A stretch of 64,000 bases of DNA from Bifidobacterium scaligerum. GTDB lineage: Bacteria; Actinomycetota; Actinomycetes; Actinomycetales; Bifidobacteriaceae. The DNA lies in the NCBI RefSeq assembly GCF_002802865.1, contig NZ_PGLQ01000003.1:124001-188000 (forward strand), given 5' to 3'. Positions 26,312 through 33,275 of this stretch are shown here, in pieces. Under the pieces are notes generated by a model, which searched no databases, had not been told where the DNA came from, and saw only the letters and a list, made by a program, of their open reading frames with translations. Made by a program: the position numbers and the translations under genes. Positions within the stretch are counted from its first letter, which is position 1. The number at the start of each line of letters is the position of its first letter.

Positions 26312-28093
26312 TCATACCCAGCGATCGGACATGGCGAAACTGTTATGCATCAGGTTGCTGGCCGTGTAGACCACGTCATTGAGCAGCTTAGCGGTGTGTA
26401 CGCGCAGGTAGTCGGCCATCTGCTGGTTGGCTGATTCCAGAGCGGACTGCACAGCCGGCCTCGCATCGGCCGAACCTGCGACGGCGGCTGCGCCACCGGC
26501 CTTACCTGCATCCACATCAGTCTCGGCCCCCGCTGCAGACTCGGAAGCAGATTCCTCCGCCGCAGCATCCTCCAGCTGAATATCGGTCTGCTCCACCAGC
26601 CGATGTCCGAACGCGCGCACGCCTTCCGCATAGCCGGCGATCGCATTATGCGTCTCAAACCAATGCGCATCCGCCACCACAGCAATCAGCCGGTTCGTCC
26701 AGTACAGATTGTCCGTCGAGACCTCAGGCGTCGTGTCCCGCAGATAGGCGGGCGTATCGTTCACATTCGCAAAGAACGGCGCGGCCGTGGTGAATGGGCC
26801 TGAGCCGAACGACACCCACATCACCGCACGATTAGCGGCCGGAACATATGGACGCAACTGAATCGCCACCATATGTCCGGTGCGATTGACGCCGATCGGA
26901 CGATACCGGTGACGCGATTCCGCAGTGCCCTTGGTTCCATACGGATCGTACGGCGTGCCTTCATAATGGCTGGCCAACAGGAAATCCACATCCTCGATGG
27001 TCACCTTGTCTTCCGGCACACGGCACCACGGAATATCGTCGGATTCGGGCGTATACCGGGCGGCCGGGGAATCCCAATCCTCGCTCGGATTGAGGTAGCG
27101 CTGCATGTACCAGGCGCGCGGCGTGTTGTAGATGTGGTCCTTCGGCGTGGAGACACCGAACACCTTACGCGGGTTAAAGCGGTTCGGCAGAGCGGCGGCA
27201 CGGGCTGCAATACCCGCGGCTCGGGCTGCGGCGGCCGAATCGGAGGACGCACCGGACGTTGCAACCGATGCGCTGGCAGCGGCACGGCGGGCATGCGAAC
27301 CATTGTGAGGTTCAACGCCGAAACCGGCACCATGCGCGTGACGGCCACCGGTCGGCGACGACGCTCCCATCGTACGGTCCAGATGATGCTCGGCGATGAA
27401 CTCGCGCAGGTCGGCGCTGCACAGGTACTCGCGCTGCCGCCCGAACGCATCCGCCAGATTGAAATCGTCGATACCCAGCTGATTGGGAATCGTGGCATAG
27501 CAGTCGTCCGGCACACGACGAGCGATCCAATGATGGCCGCCGATCGTCTCGACATACCAGATCTCGTCCACGTCCGAAATAATCACGCCGTTCGACTCGT
27601 ACGTACCGTACTGTTCCAGCAACGCACCAAGCCGGGCAACGCCCTCGCGCGCAGTGGTGACGTACGGCAGCACCAGCGTGATAATGTCTTCCTCGCCGAT
27701 GCCGCCGGGCTGCTCAGGCAGGTAGTCCGGCGCTCCGGGATTACCTTGGGCGGCACGGAATTCGACGAGGGGATCGGCCGCCAGCACACGCTCGTTGACG
27801 GCGATGGTTTCGGTGGCGCTCATCGCCACGTTATGTTCGTTGGCGCCCGCTTCCGCCAGCACACCACGATTGTGCAGCACGTTCGGGGCGATGGTGTAGC
27901 GGCAGGGGTTATCGGGCAGATCGATTGCAACATGGCTCAGCACACTGGTGTAATGCCGGGGCTGATCGTGAGGAGCCACTGCGATCAGACGTTTGGGATC
28001 ATACCGACCGGAACCGGAGTCGTCATCGCGGGCGATGATGGTGGAACCGTCATAACTGGCGTTTTTACCGATGAGGATGGTAGTGCATGACAT
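26312..28093 (-). CDS. pepD: C69-family dipeptidase
   Basis: A 593-residue cysteine dipeptidase of the PepD family, an N-terminal-nucleophile hydrolase. Cys3 in MSCTTILIGKNAS is the expected catalytic residue exposed by processing. DGSTIIARDDDSG, GANEHNVAMSATET and WYVETIGGHHWIARRVPDD follow as in lactobacillal PepD. The middle (about residues 255-300) is an alanine-rich insertion, and another low-complexity segment near residue 540 is rich in Ala, Glu and Ser. Both look like linkers outside the core, and they make it longer than the usual 470-540 residues. The enzyme probably cleaves dipeptides in the cytoplasm. Confidence 0.9.
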   Translation of the reverse strand: MSCTTILIGKNASYDGSTIIARDDDSGSGRYDPKRLIAVAPHDQPRHYTSVLSHVAIDLPDNPCRYTIAPNVLHNRGVLAEAGANEHNVAMSATETIAVNERVLAADPLVEFRAAQGNPGAPDYLPEQPGGIGEEDIITLVLPYVTTAREGVARLGALLEQYGTYESNGVIISDVDEIWYVETIGGHHWIARRVPDDCYATIPNQLGIDDFNLADAFGRQREYLCSADLREFIAEHHLDRTMGASSPTGGRHAHGAGFGVEPHNGSHARRAAASASVATSGASSDSAAAARAAGIAARAAALPNRFNPRKVFGVSTPKDHIYNTPRAWYMQRYLNPSEDWDSPAARYTPESDDIPWCRVPEDKVTIEDVDFLLASHYEGTPYDPYGTKGTAESRHRYRPIGVNRTGHMVAIQLRPYVPAANRAVMWVSFGSGPFTTAAPFFANVNDTPAYLRDTTPEVSTDNLYWTNRLIAVVADAHWFETHNAIAGYAEGVRAFGHRLVEQTDIQLEDAAAEESASESAAGAETDVDAGKAGGAAAVAGSADARPAVQSALESANQQMADYLRVHTAKLLNDVVYTASNLMHNSFAMSDRWV

Positions 28094-28262
28094 GCCGTCC
28101 CACTCTAGGCGCTTCGGGAGGTGGAGGCAGGCTCCGGCGCGATATTCTCATGAAATTCTCAGCCAACGTACACATCGCACTGAGACTCGTGCGGTTATAT
28201 GGAATCAGGCCGCAAGCCTGATAACTGAAACTTCTTCTCTCTCTTCCTCTTCTCTTTCTTGC

Positions 28263-28296
28263 AAAGCCCGGTTTCCGCCGGGCTTTGTTTGTTTGG
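28263..28296 (+). terminator. Rho-independent terminator with no gene upstream on its strand
   Basis: The arms AAAGCCCGG and CCGGGCTTT enclose a 6-nt loop and are followed by GTTTGTTTGG. The nearest plus-strand gene ends 2.5 kb upstream, so the transcript it ends is unknown. Confidence 0.7.
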
Positions 28297-28417
28297 TTTG
28301 ATTTGGTTTGCGGGCCGCTATGGGTCTGTCATGCGCTGCTACGCCGTTGGCGACGTTTGTGGCACGACGACGAATTGGCTAGGAGACAAGGCTCCGCGTG
28401 CGGAACGCAACGCCGAT

Positions 28418-28446
28418 TTGGATTGTCCGGCACTCGCGTGTATTTT
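28418..28446 (+). promoter_or_regulatory. Promoter of the tRNA-Lys remnant
   Basis: TTGGAT and TATTTT are spaced by exactly 17 bp, 9 bp before the tRNA start. The same -35 and spacing precede the intact tRNA-Lys at 46425-46497, so the promoter was part of the duplicated block. Confidence 0.7.
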
Positions 28447-28455
28447 AGAAACGTT

Positions 28456-28505
28456 GCCCCTCTAGCTCAACGGTTAGAGCAGCGTCCTTTTAAGTCGTGG
28501 GTTTT
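28456..28505 (+). pseudogene. Truncated tRNA-Lys (UUU), 5' part only
   Basis: It matches the acceptor 5' strand, D-arm and full anticodon arm (loop CTTTTAA) of tRNA-Lys, then diverges at the variable loop; the T-arm and 3' acceptor strand are missing. The anticodon stem differs from the intact copy by a compensated A-U to G-C pair, so it is an independent gene copy and not a recent duplicate. It marks the left boundary of the conjugative element. Confidence 0.8.
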
Positions 28506-28565
28506 TCGGGGATTAAACGTACTGCCCCGACCCGCTTCACGGATTAAATTTGAACGGTTCCCGGT

Positions 28566-28586
28566 CATGGAAAGCGTGTTTCCATG
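28566..28586. promoter_or_regulatory. Palindrome overlapping the HTH gene start
   Basis: CATGGAAA and TTTCCATG are perfect arms around GCGTG and cover the proposed ATG at 28584. It is a plausible autoregulatory operator for the HTH protein. Confidence 0.45.
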
Positions 28587-29036
28587 TCTCGGACCAGTGC
28601 CTCCGCCGCGTGCGCGTTGCCGCCGGTGTTTGCCGTTGACGGCTTCGCCGATGCCTCGCGCGTCCTGTTCGGGCGTGGTGTCGTTCCTCAATCCCATGAT
28701 ACCCGTTTTCTGCTGGTTCCCGCCTCGAACCGTGGCATAAGCGTGCCTGACGGGCAGGGTGCGGCAAGCGAACGCGAGTTGCGTCGTGACGGCGTGACCA
28801 CGCGCCGCGTGCGCATGCTGATGGGCGAGCCGAATTATGTGAGCTACGCGGCGCTGGCTCGTATCATGCGGCTGTCGAAGTCGTCGGTGACGGGCAAGCT
28901 TAACGGCGACATCAACTGGACGTTGCCCGACATTCGGCGCATCGCGTCGCATTTCCGCGTTTCCAGCGACTGGCTGCTCGGCCTGTCTGACGATCCCGTT
29001 CCTTCGACGGCGAAGGAGGTGGTCGCCTTCACATAG
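28584..29036 (+). CDS. HTH (XRE-like) regulator, first gene of the element
   Basis: Up to 150 residues. The C-terminal 75 form an XRE-type helix-turn-helix: YAALARIMRLSKSSVTGKLN, then WTLPDIRRIASHFRVSSDWLLGL, the recognition pattern of phage and plasmid repressors. The first 70 residues show no domain, and GTG codons at about 28742 or 28791 could be the real start. It is the first gene of the integrated element and precedes a short GC stem at 29042-29064. A role in controlling the element's genes is inferred from position and fold. Confidence 0.7.
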   Translation: MSRTSASAACALPPVFAVDGFADASRVLFGRGVVPQSHDTRFLLVPASNRGISVPDGQGAASERELRRDGVTTRRVRMLMGEPNYVSYAALARIMRLSKSSVTGKLNGDINWTLPDIRRIASHFRVSSDWLLGLSDDPVPSTAKEVVAFT

Positions 29037-29041
29037 AAGAA

Positions 29042-29064
29042 GCCCTCTCCTTGCGGGAGAGGGC
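29042..29064 (+). terminator. GC-rich stem after the HTH gene
   Basis: GCCCTCTCC and GGAGAGGGC pair around a short loop, 5 bp after the stop codon. There is no T-run, so termination efficiency is uncertain. Confidence 0.5.
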
Positions 29065-29196
29065 CAGGTCCGTTCGGGATCCGTGGAGGCGGCCGGTCAA
29101 AACCGTTTCCCGGATTCCAATCAAGGTAACCAAGAAAGCCCGAATTTTGTGAAGAGAAAGGAAGGCTTTCGCGGTGCAGACAGAGATTGGATTCTT

Positions 29197-29382
29197 ATGT
29201 CTTACAAGCAGGATTGTATACCCGCGCGCGTGACCGTCATCGTGTGCGGAAGCCCGGAAACCCACGGTTTTGAGGGAAAGTCTTATATCACGGTTTCACC
29301 GTATCTCGACGAATCGGTCAGCCGCGCTGACCGGTTGCGGCGTGCCGTGGCCGCGCATCCGGCGGGAGGTGAGCGCCGATGA
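29197..29382 (+). CDS. Small hypothetical protein
   Basis: A 61-residue protein beginning MSYKQDCIPARVTVIVCG. Its stop overlaps the start of the next gene (ATGA), which argues that it is translated. The ribosome-binding site is weak, and a GTG at 29083 would give 99 residues. I recognise no family. The SYITVSPYLDESVSRADRLRRAV segment predicts mixed strand and helix. Confidence 0.5.
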   Translation: MSYKQDCIPARVTVIVCGSPETHGFEGKSYITVSPYLDESVSRADRLRRAVAAHPAGGERR

Positions 29383-30704
29383 GCATCCAGGCATTGAGCC
29401 GCGTGTTCACGCTCAAGCGGCTGATCGAGGACCCGTACGCCCAGCTCGTGCTCATCAACCTCGCCGACAACGCCGACGAGCACGGGCGCAACTCCTTCCC
29501 CGGCATCAAAAAGATGGCCAGGAACTCGTGCATGTGCGAACGGTCGGTGCAGCGCAAGCTGCGCTGGCTGGAGGAGAACGGCTTCATCCGCAAGTCGGAA
29601 GCCACTGAGGTGATCCAGTACCTGCCCGAGTATAAGCGGCCGACCGTGTGGGAAATCTGCATGGATCGCGACGAGACGCTGCCCGCATCATCCGATCGCA
29701 AACCACGCGGGTCCCGAAAGGGCGAAGACCCGACGCGAGACGGTGCAACGGGCGATGATACCGCGCAGGAGTTCAATACCGGCGGCTCAGATGACGAACC
29801 CGGCGTATCACAGACACCCGGTGCATCACAGTCACCGGGTGCAGGAGAAGCACCGGGCGGCAGCAAGACGCCCGATGCATTGAGGGTCACCAGCCCGGTG
29901 ACCGTGCAGTCATCCAAACCATCCTATGAACCTATTACCCCTCTGTCCCCTAAAGGGGACATCTCCCCACGGGGAGATTCGACCGAGAAGGTCACACCAA
30001 CCACCAGTCAATCATCCGACGCATCGAACCGCGATTTTGGTGACGACAACGTTTCCGCATTCGATTGCGATGCGCTGTTGCACGGTTTCGCCGAACTGCT
30101 CGCCAGCGAACAAGTGATGGCCAAGCCAGTGCGGGCACGAGATCAACGCGCTGCGGCGAAACTGCTTACGGAACACTCTCAGATGGAAATTCTGGAGCTG
30201 GTGCTGTGGACCGTCAAGAATCCGTTCTGGCGTGCGAAAACGCTGAGCATGACCGAGTTCGCGCGTCATTGGGAACGCCTGCGGCAGGAGCGACGCGGCG
30301 AGATCGAACAGCGACAGATCAGGGCCAAACGCATCAAAGCCGGGACCATGCCGGCGAAAGACGAGGAGGAGAAAGACCCGCATGCCGCGGTGCTGGTCTC
30401 GTGCGAAACCGCCACACGGTGCCCGGTGTTCGGCTACTCGTCGTTCCAGCACGGCAGATCGAACAGTCGAATCGCGTTCGCGCAGAACCATCTCAACGGC
30501 TCCATTCGCCGGGACAAGTGCCCGGTATGCGCGTACGACGAACGCAACCTGGCGCTGCACGGCAACGCGCGCACCACGGAAGCCGTCAAGCGGGCGCGAA
30601 TCGAGGCCGACGAACAGACGAAACGCTGGAAGGAACACCTGCGGCGGAAGGAAGAGCAGCCGGCCGAGTTCGACAGGATGCTGAGCATGGAACGGAACGC
30701 ATGA
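29379..30704 (+). CDS. Replication-type HTH protein of the element
   Basis: A 441-residue protein. Residues 8-75 form an HTH_36-type winged helix (YAQLVLINLADNADEHGRN, KKMARNSCMCERSVQRKLRWL, LEENGFIRK) found in phage and plasmid replication-organiser proteins. A Ser/Pro/Thr-rich linker follows, then a helical domain (about 230-320) and a C-terminal CPVF/CPVC cysteine pattern around residues 350-390 that could bind a metal. The ribosome-binding site GGGAGGTGAG is strong. It overlaps both neighbours by 4 bp, forming a tight operon with the WhiB-like gene. Replication initiation or control of the excised element is inferred. Confidence 0.75.
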   Translation: MSIQALSRVFTLKRLIEDPYAQLVLINLADNADEHGRNSFPGIKKMARNSCMCERSVQRKLRWLEENGFIRKSEATEVIQYLPEYKRPTVWEICMDRDETLPASSDRKPRGSRKGEDPTRDGATGDDTAQEFNTGGSDDEPGVSQTPGASQSPGAGEAPGGSKTPDALRVTSPVTVQSSKPSYEPITPLSPKGDISPRGDSTEKVTPTTSQSSDASNRDFGDDNVSAFDCDALLHGFAELLASEQVMAKPVRARDQRAAAKLLTEHSQMEILELVLWTVKNPFWRAKTLSMTEFARHWERLRQERRGEIEQRQIRAKRIKAGTMPAKDEEEKDPHAAVLVSCETATRCPVFGYSSFQHGRSNSRIAFAQNHLNGSIRRDKCPVCAYDERNLALHGNARTTEAVKRARIEADEQTKRWKEHLRRKEEQPAEFDRMLSMERNA

Positions 30705-31285
30705 TGAACGGGTTCCGTCCCACCGGCAAGCCGGCCGGCAAACCGGCACGCGACCCGGGCGGCGACGAGTGGATACACACGTCGATGCTGCCGCCCGGCG
30801 GCCTGTGCGCGCAGGCGCAGCTCGACCTGTACGACATGATCTGGATGGAACTCGACGCCGCCGGCAACTCACGTCCCGACCAGATGCTGCGCGGCGCGGC
30901 CAAACGCCTGTGTGCGCAATGCCCGATGCTCATGCCGTGCCTGGCCCGCAGTCTGCTGCGCCCGGTCACGCACGGCATCCTCGGCGGCATGACCTACAAG
31001 GAACGCCAGTACGCGATGCGTGTCGTCATCGTCCACGACGTCCTGCCCGGCCGCAAGGCCGCGGACATCACCCAACCGTACCGGCTGCTGCTCGACTGGC
31101 TCGACGCGCACCCCGAAATCCACAGCATCGTACGCAACCGGCGACGCAACGAACGCGCACGCAAAACCGGCAACGGCGAACCGCTCGGACGGCCACGCAG
31201 GCTCACCCGGCTCAAACCAGGCGAACGCGATCCACCGGACACGTCCGACGAACAGGCGCAGCCGGACACATCCGCAAAGAAATAA
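30701..31285 (+). CDS. WhiB-like iron-sulfur regulator
   Basis: A 194-residue protein. The N-terminal 100 residues carry the four-cysteine WhiB pattern: a lone Cys in PPGGLCAQ, then C-x2-C-x5-C in LCAQCPMLMPCLA, followed by the family's glycine turn GILGGMTYKER. The remaining half is arginine-rich and ends in a low-complexity tail. It overlaps the stop of the upstream gene (ATGATGA). WhiB proteins bind a 4Fe-4S cluster and regulate transcription in actinobacteria. Copies on mobile DNA are known from mycobacteriophages. The long basic tail is unusual for the family. Confidence 0.8.
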   Translation: MMNGFRPTGKPAGKPARDPGGDEWIHTSMLPPGGLCAQAQLDLYDMIWMELDAAGNSRPDQMLRGAAKRLCAQCPMLMPCLARSLLRPVTHGILGGMTYKERQYAMRVVIVHDVLPGRKAADITQPYRLLLDWLDAHPEIHSIVRNRRRNERARKTGNGEPLGRPRRLTRLKPGERDPPDTSDEQAQPDTSAKK

Positions 31286-31300
31286 AGAAATAAAGAAAAA
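31279..31300 (+). repeat. GAAATAAA iterons upstream of parA
   Basis: Two exact copies of GAAATAAA (31279 and 31287) and a partial third sit at the end of the WhiB-like gene, in an A-rich island about 30 bp before parA. Partition loci with ribbon-helix-helix proteins often have such iterons as the centromere. Confidence 0.5.
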
Positions 31301-31329
31301 CACAAAAACATACACAAAGGGAGACCACC

Positions 31330-31911
31330 ATGAGAATCGCCATCGCCAACGCAAAGGGCGGGGTCGGCAAGACCACCATCGCGCAATACCTGTGCCACGC
31401 GCTCGTCCGCGACGGGAAGAGGGTCACACTTCTGGATGCCGACCCGCAGTACTCCGCGACCCTGTGGGACAGGATCGCCAACCTCAGCAACGAAACGCTG
31501 CCGTTCAACGTGCGGGCCGCTTCCGGTGACGAACTCGCCGCAATCCGCACCACGCCGGGAGAATGGCTCGTCATCGACGCGCCGCCCACGCACGCGGGCC
31601 TCAAGACCGCGCTCGACATGGCCGACTTCGTGATCGTGCCCACCACCGAATCGCCCGTCGATCTGCAGCAGGCATGGGCGACCGTCAACGCGGCCGGACG
31701 CACGCCCGCCGCCGTACTGCTCAACCGCGTCGAAACGAACACGGTCGCGTTCCGGCAGGCCATGCACGCGCTCGAAACGCAGGATACGCCGCGATTCGAC
31801 ACAATCGTGCCCAAACGGCAGGAGATCAAGACCAGTTTCGGACACCGGCCGACCAAACTCTGGGAATACGGCCTCGTCCTGCACGAGCTGAGACGGGCGG
31901 TCGGACGATGA
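31330..31911 (+). CDS. parA: ParA-family partition ATPase
   Basis: A 193-residue ParA/MinD-type ATPase. The deviant Walker A is NAKGGVGKTTIAQYL (residues 7-21), Walker A' is LLDADPQYSATLW and Walker B is WLVIDAPPT. It lacks an N-terminal HTH, so it is a short (type Ib-like) ParA, consistent with the small ribbon-helix-helix partner that overlaps its stop by 4 bp. It probably stabilises the circular form of the element. An A-rich iteron tract lies just upstream, and the ribosome-binding site AAAGGGAG is strong. Confidence 0.9.
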   Translation: MRIAIANAKGGVGKTTIAQYLCHALVRDGKRVTLLDADPQYSATLWDRIANLSNETLPFNVRAASGDELAAIRTTPGEWLVIDAPPTHAGLKTALDMADFVIVPTTESPVDLQQAWATVNAAGRTPAAVLLNRVETNTVAFRQAMHALETQDTPRFDTIVPKRQEIKTSFGHRPTKLWEYGLVLHELRRAVGR

Positions 31912-32126
31912 AGGGGAACCTGAGCTATCTGCCCGCCGAACGCGAGATCACGTCGGTCGACGACATCTACCGCGAGGAACCGGCCAACGACCCCTACATG
32001 GTCACCAGCATCAAGATCCGCACCTCGCTGCGCAACCGCATCAAAGCGGCCGCCGGCATCAAGGGCATCCGCATGCAGGACCTCGTCGCCCAAGCCCTCG
32101 CCGAATACCTCGACCGGCACGAGTGA
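31908..32126 (+). CDS. Small ribbon-helix-helix-like partner of ParA
   Basis: A 72-residue protein. The C-terminal half (VTSIKIRTSLRNRIKAAAG, IRMQDLVAQALAEYL) has the strand followed by two helices of a ribbon-helix-helix DNA-binding domain. Start and parA stop overlap (ATGA), so the two are translationally coupled. By analogy with ParA-ParG and ParA-omega systems it is the probable centromere-binding protein. That role is inferred from size, fold and context. Confidence 0.75.
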   Translation: MKGNLSYLPAEREITSVDDIYREEPANDPYMVTSIKIRTSLRNRIKAAAGIKGIRMQDLVAQALAEYLDRHE

Positions 32127-32197
32127 AGTTATTGCTGGTGCGCCGCAGCGGAGACATTCCTTGCAGTCGTACCAGCAATACAGCCAATCGTGATGGA

Positions 32198-32722
32198 TCA
32201 GCGTCTCGCCCATAGGTTGAACACGAAGCCGTGACGATCCTTCTCATATGTGCGGATGAGCTGGTATCCGAACGAGGCGAACAAATGAGCGCTGGCACGG
32301 TTGTTTTCATCAATAGTGGCGATGAACACCGGGTTTAAGTCACGTTGGACGGCATCGCGGGTCGCAACCGCCATCGCGTCGCGTAAGGCCTGCGTACCTA
32401 ATCCCAGGCCTCGGAGCCTGCGGGATACAGCGATCACCGCGATTTCGTACACCCCGTTACCCTTATGCGCTACCGCACAGTATGAAGCCAGATTGCCGGT
32501 CTCATCGTCCACGCCCACGCGAATCCAGCAATCCTTGTCGTGATATATCGGACTGTTATGGATGAGACGTTGCACCAAAAGCGCCCACGGTTCCGGATGA
32601 AGCTGTGATCCTTTGACCCATCGTCCGTCAATCTGACGGTTGGCCGGTACGGGATCAGTGCAAGAGAAACTAGTGAACCGCGACTGATCGGACTTGTCGG
32701 CGAAACGAAAACGAACCGGCAC
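32198..32722 (-). CDS. GNAT-family N-acetyltransferase
   Basis: A 174-residue GNAT protein. The acetyl-CoA loop is RRLRGLGLGTQALRDAM, followed by the C-terminal NNRASAHLFASFGYQLIRTY strand-helix typical of the fold. The start is a GTG at 32722 with GGAG eight bases upstream. A 54-codon gene with an excellent ribosome-binding site precedes it on the same strand, and the pair is oriented against the surrounding element genes. Substrate is unknown; a small protein plus GNAT arrangement recalls toxin-antitoxin pairs, though I see no specific support. Confidence 0.85.
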   Translation of the reverse strand: MPVRFRFADKSDQSRFTSFSCTDPVPANRQIDGRWVKGSQLHPEPWALLVQRLIHNSPIYHDKDCWIRVGVDDETGNLASYCAVAHKGNGVYEIAVIAVSRRLRGLGLGTQALRDAMAVATRDAVQRDLNPVFIATIDENNRASAHLFASFGYQLIRTYEKDRHGFVFNLWARR

Positions 32723-32746
32723 TCTGCTGCTCCGTCAACGGCTCAA

Positions 32747-32911
32747 GCGTAAACCTGTTCACGAGGAGACGGGACAGCGCCCGGCTCCGCTTCAGAGGAT
32801 TTGCCGAGAAATTCCAACACATCCTGCGGCAGGGGCGCATCGCACAAACGCAGATAGTCGCATTCGGCACTGTCCTTATCCACCGTGTACAAATCAACGA
32901 GTTTTACCATG
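32747..32911 (-). CDS. Small protein (54 aa) upstream of the GNAT gene
   Basis: The frame starts MVKLVDLYTVDKDSAECDYL and continues with LRLCDAPLPQDVLEFLGKS before TGA. The ribosome-binding site AAAGGAGG, one of the best in the window, sits 6 nt before the ATG. The stop is 24 bp before the GNAT start, so the two form an operon. It is acidic and predicted mainly helical. I recognise no family. Confidence 0.65.
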
Positions 32912-33275
32912 ACACGCCTCCTTTCGTAAAGATATGCTACCGCACGTCATGGTCCGGCATCAAGGGATTTTTCCTGAAAGGAAGTCATGCCAGATCCACA
33001 TAAACAAAGAAATACGAACATAAAGAAATGCTACGAAACTACCGGCTGATGGGTGGTATCGGGGACGGTGACGATTATCGTGGTGGGACCACGAAGCCGT
33101 GGCGGGCGGCGACAGGATGAGGGGTGTGCGGTCGGGCCAAGGGTGGTTCGGGTAAACGTTCCGCACCTTCCCTCTCATGACATGGCCGCGCCGTCGGGTT
33201 CTCTTCCTTTCTCTTCCCCGTCGGCGCGGTTCGTGCCTTGGTCTCGGGGGATGCGGATAGTGAAGGATTCCGATC
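32912..33275. promoter_or_regulatory. Spacer between the GNAT operon and the first pilin gene
   Basis: This 364-bp stretch has no convincing gene. It contains an A-rich tract with two direct repeats of ACATAAA-CAAAGAAAT type (32997-33033) and the ribosome-binding site GAAGGA of the pilin gene. The promoters of the leftward small gene and the rightward pilin gene must lie here. Confidence 0.5.

Larger units (their letters stand above)
28094..28455. other. Spacer before the tRNA-Lys remnant
   Basis: No protein gene is visible. It contains a small stem (ATCAGGC with GCCTGAT, 28204-28222), a long pyrimidine tract (28229-28260), a T-tailed hairpin and the promoter of the tRNA-Lys remnant. A short non-coding transcript ending at the hairpin is possible but unproven. 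Confidence 0.5.

Noticed and set aside
30065..30700. Upstream extension of the WhiB-like frame to 30065
   Set aside because: It would overlap the replication-type gene completely; family proteins start near 30701, where an ATGA overlap occurs.
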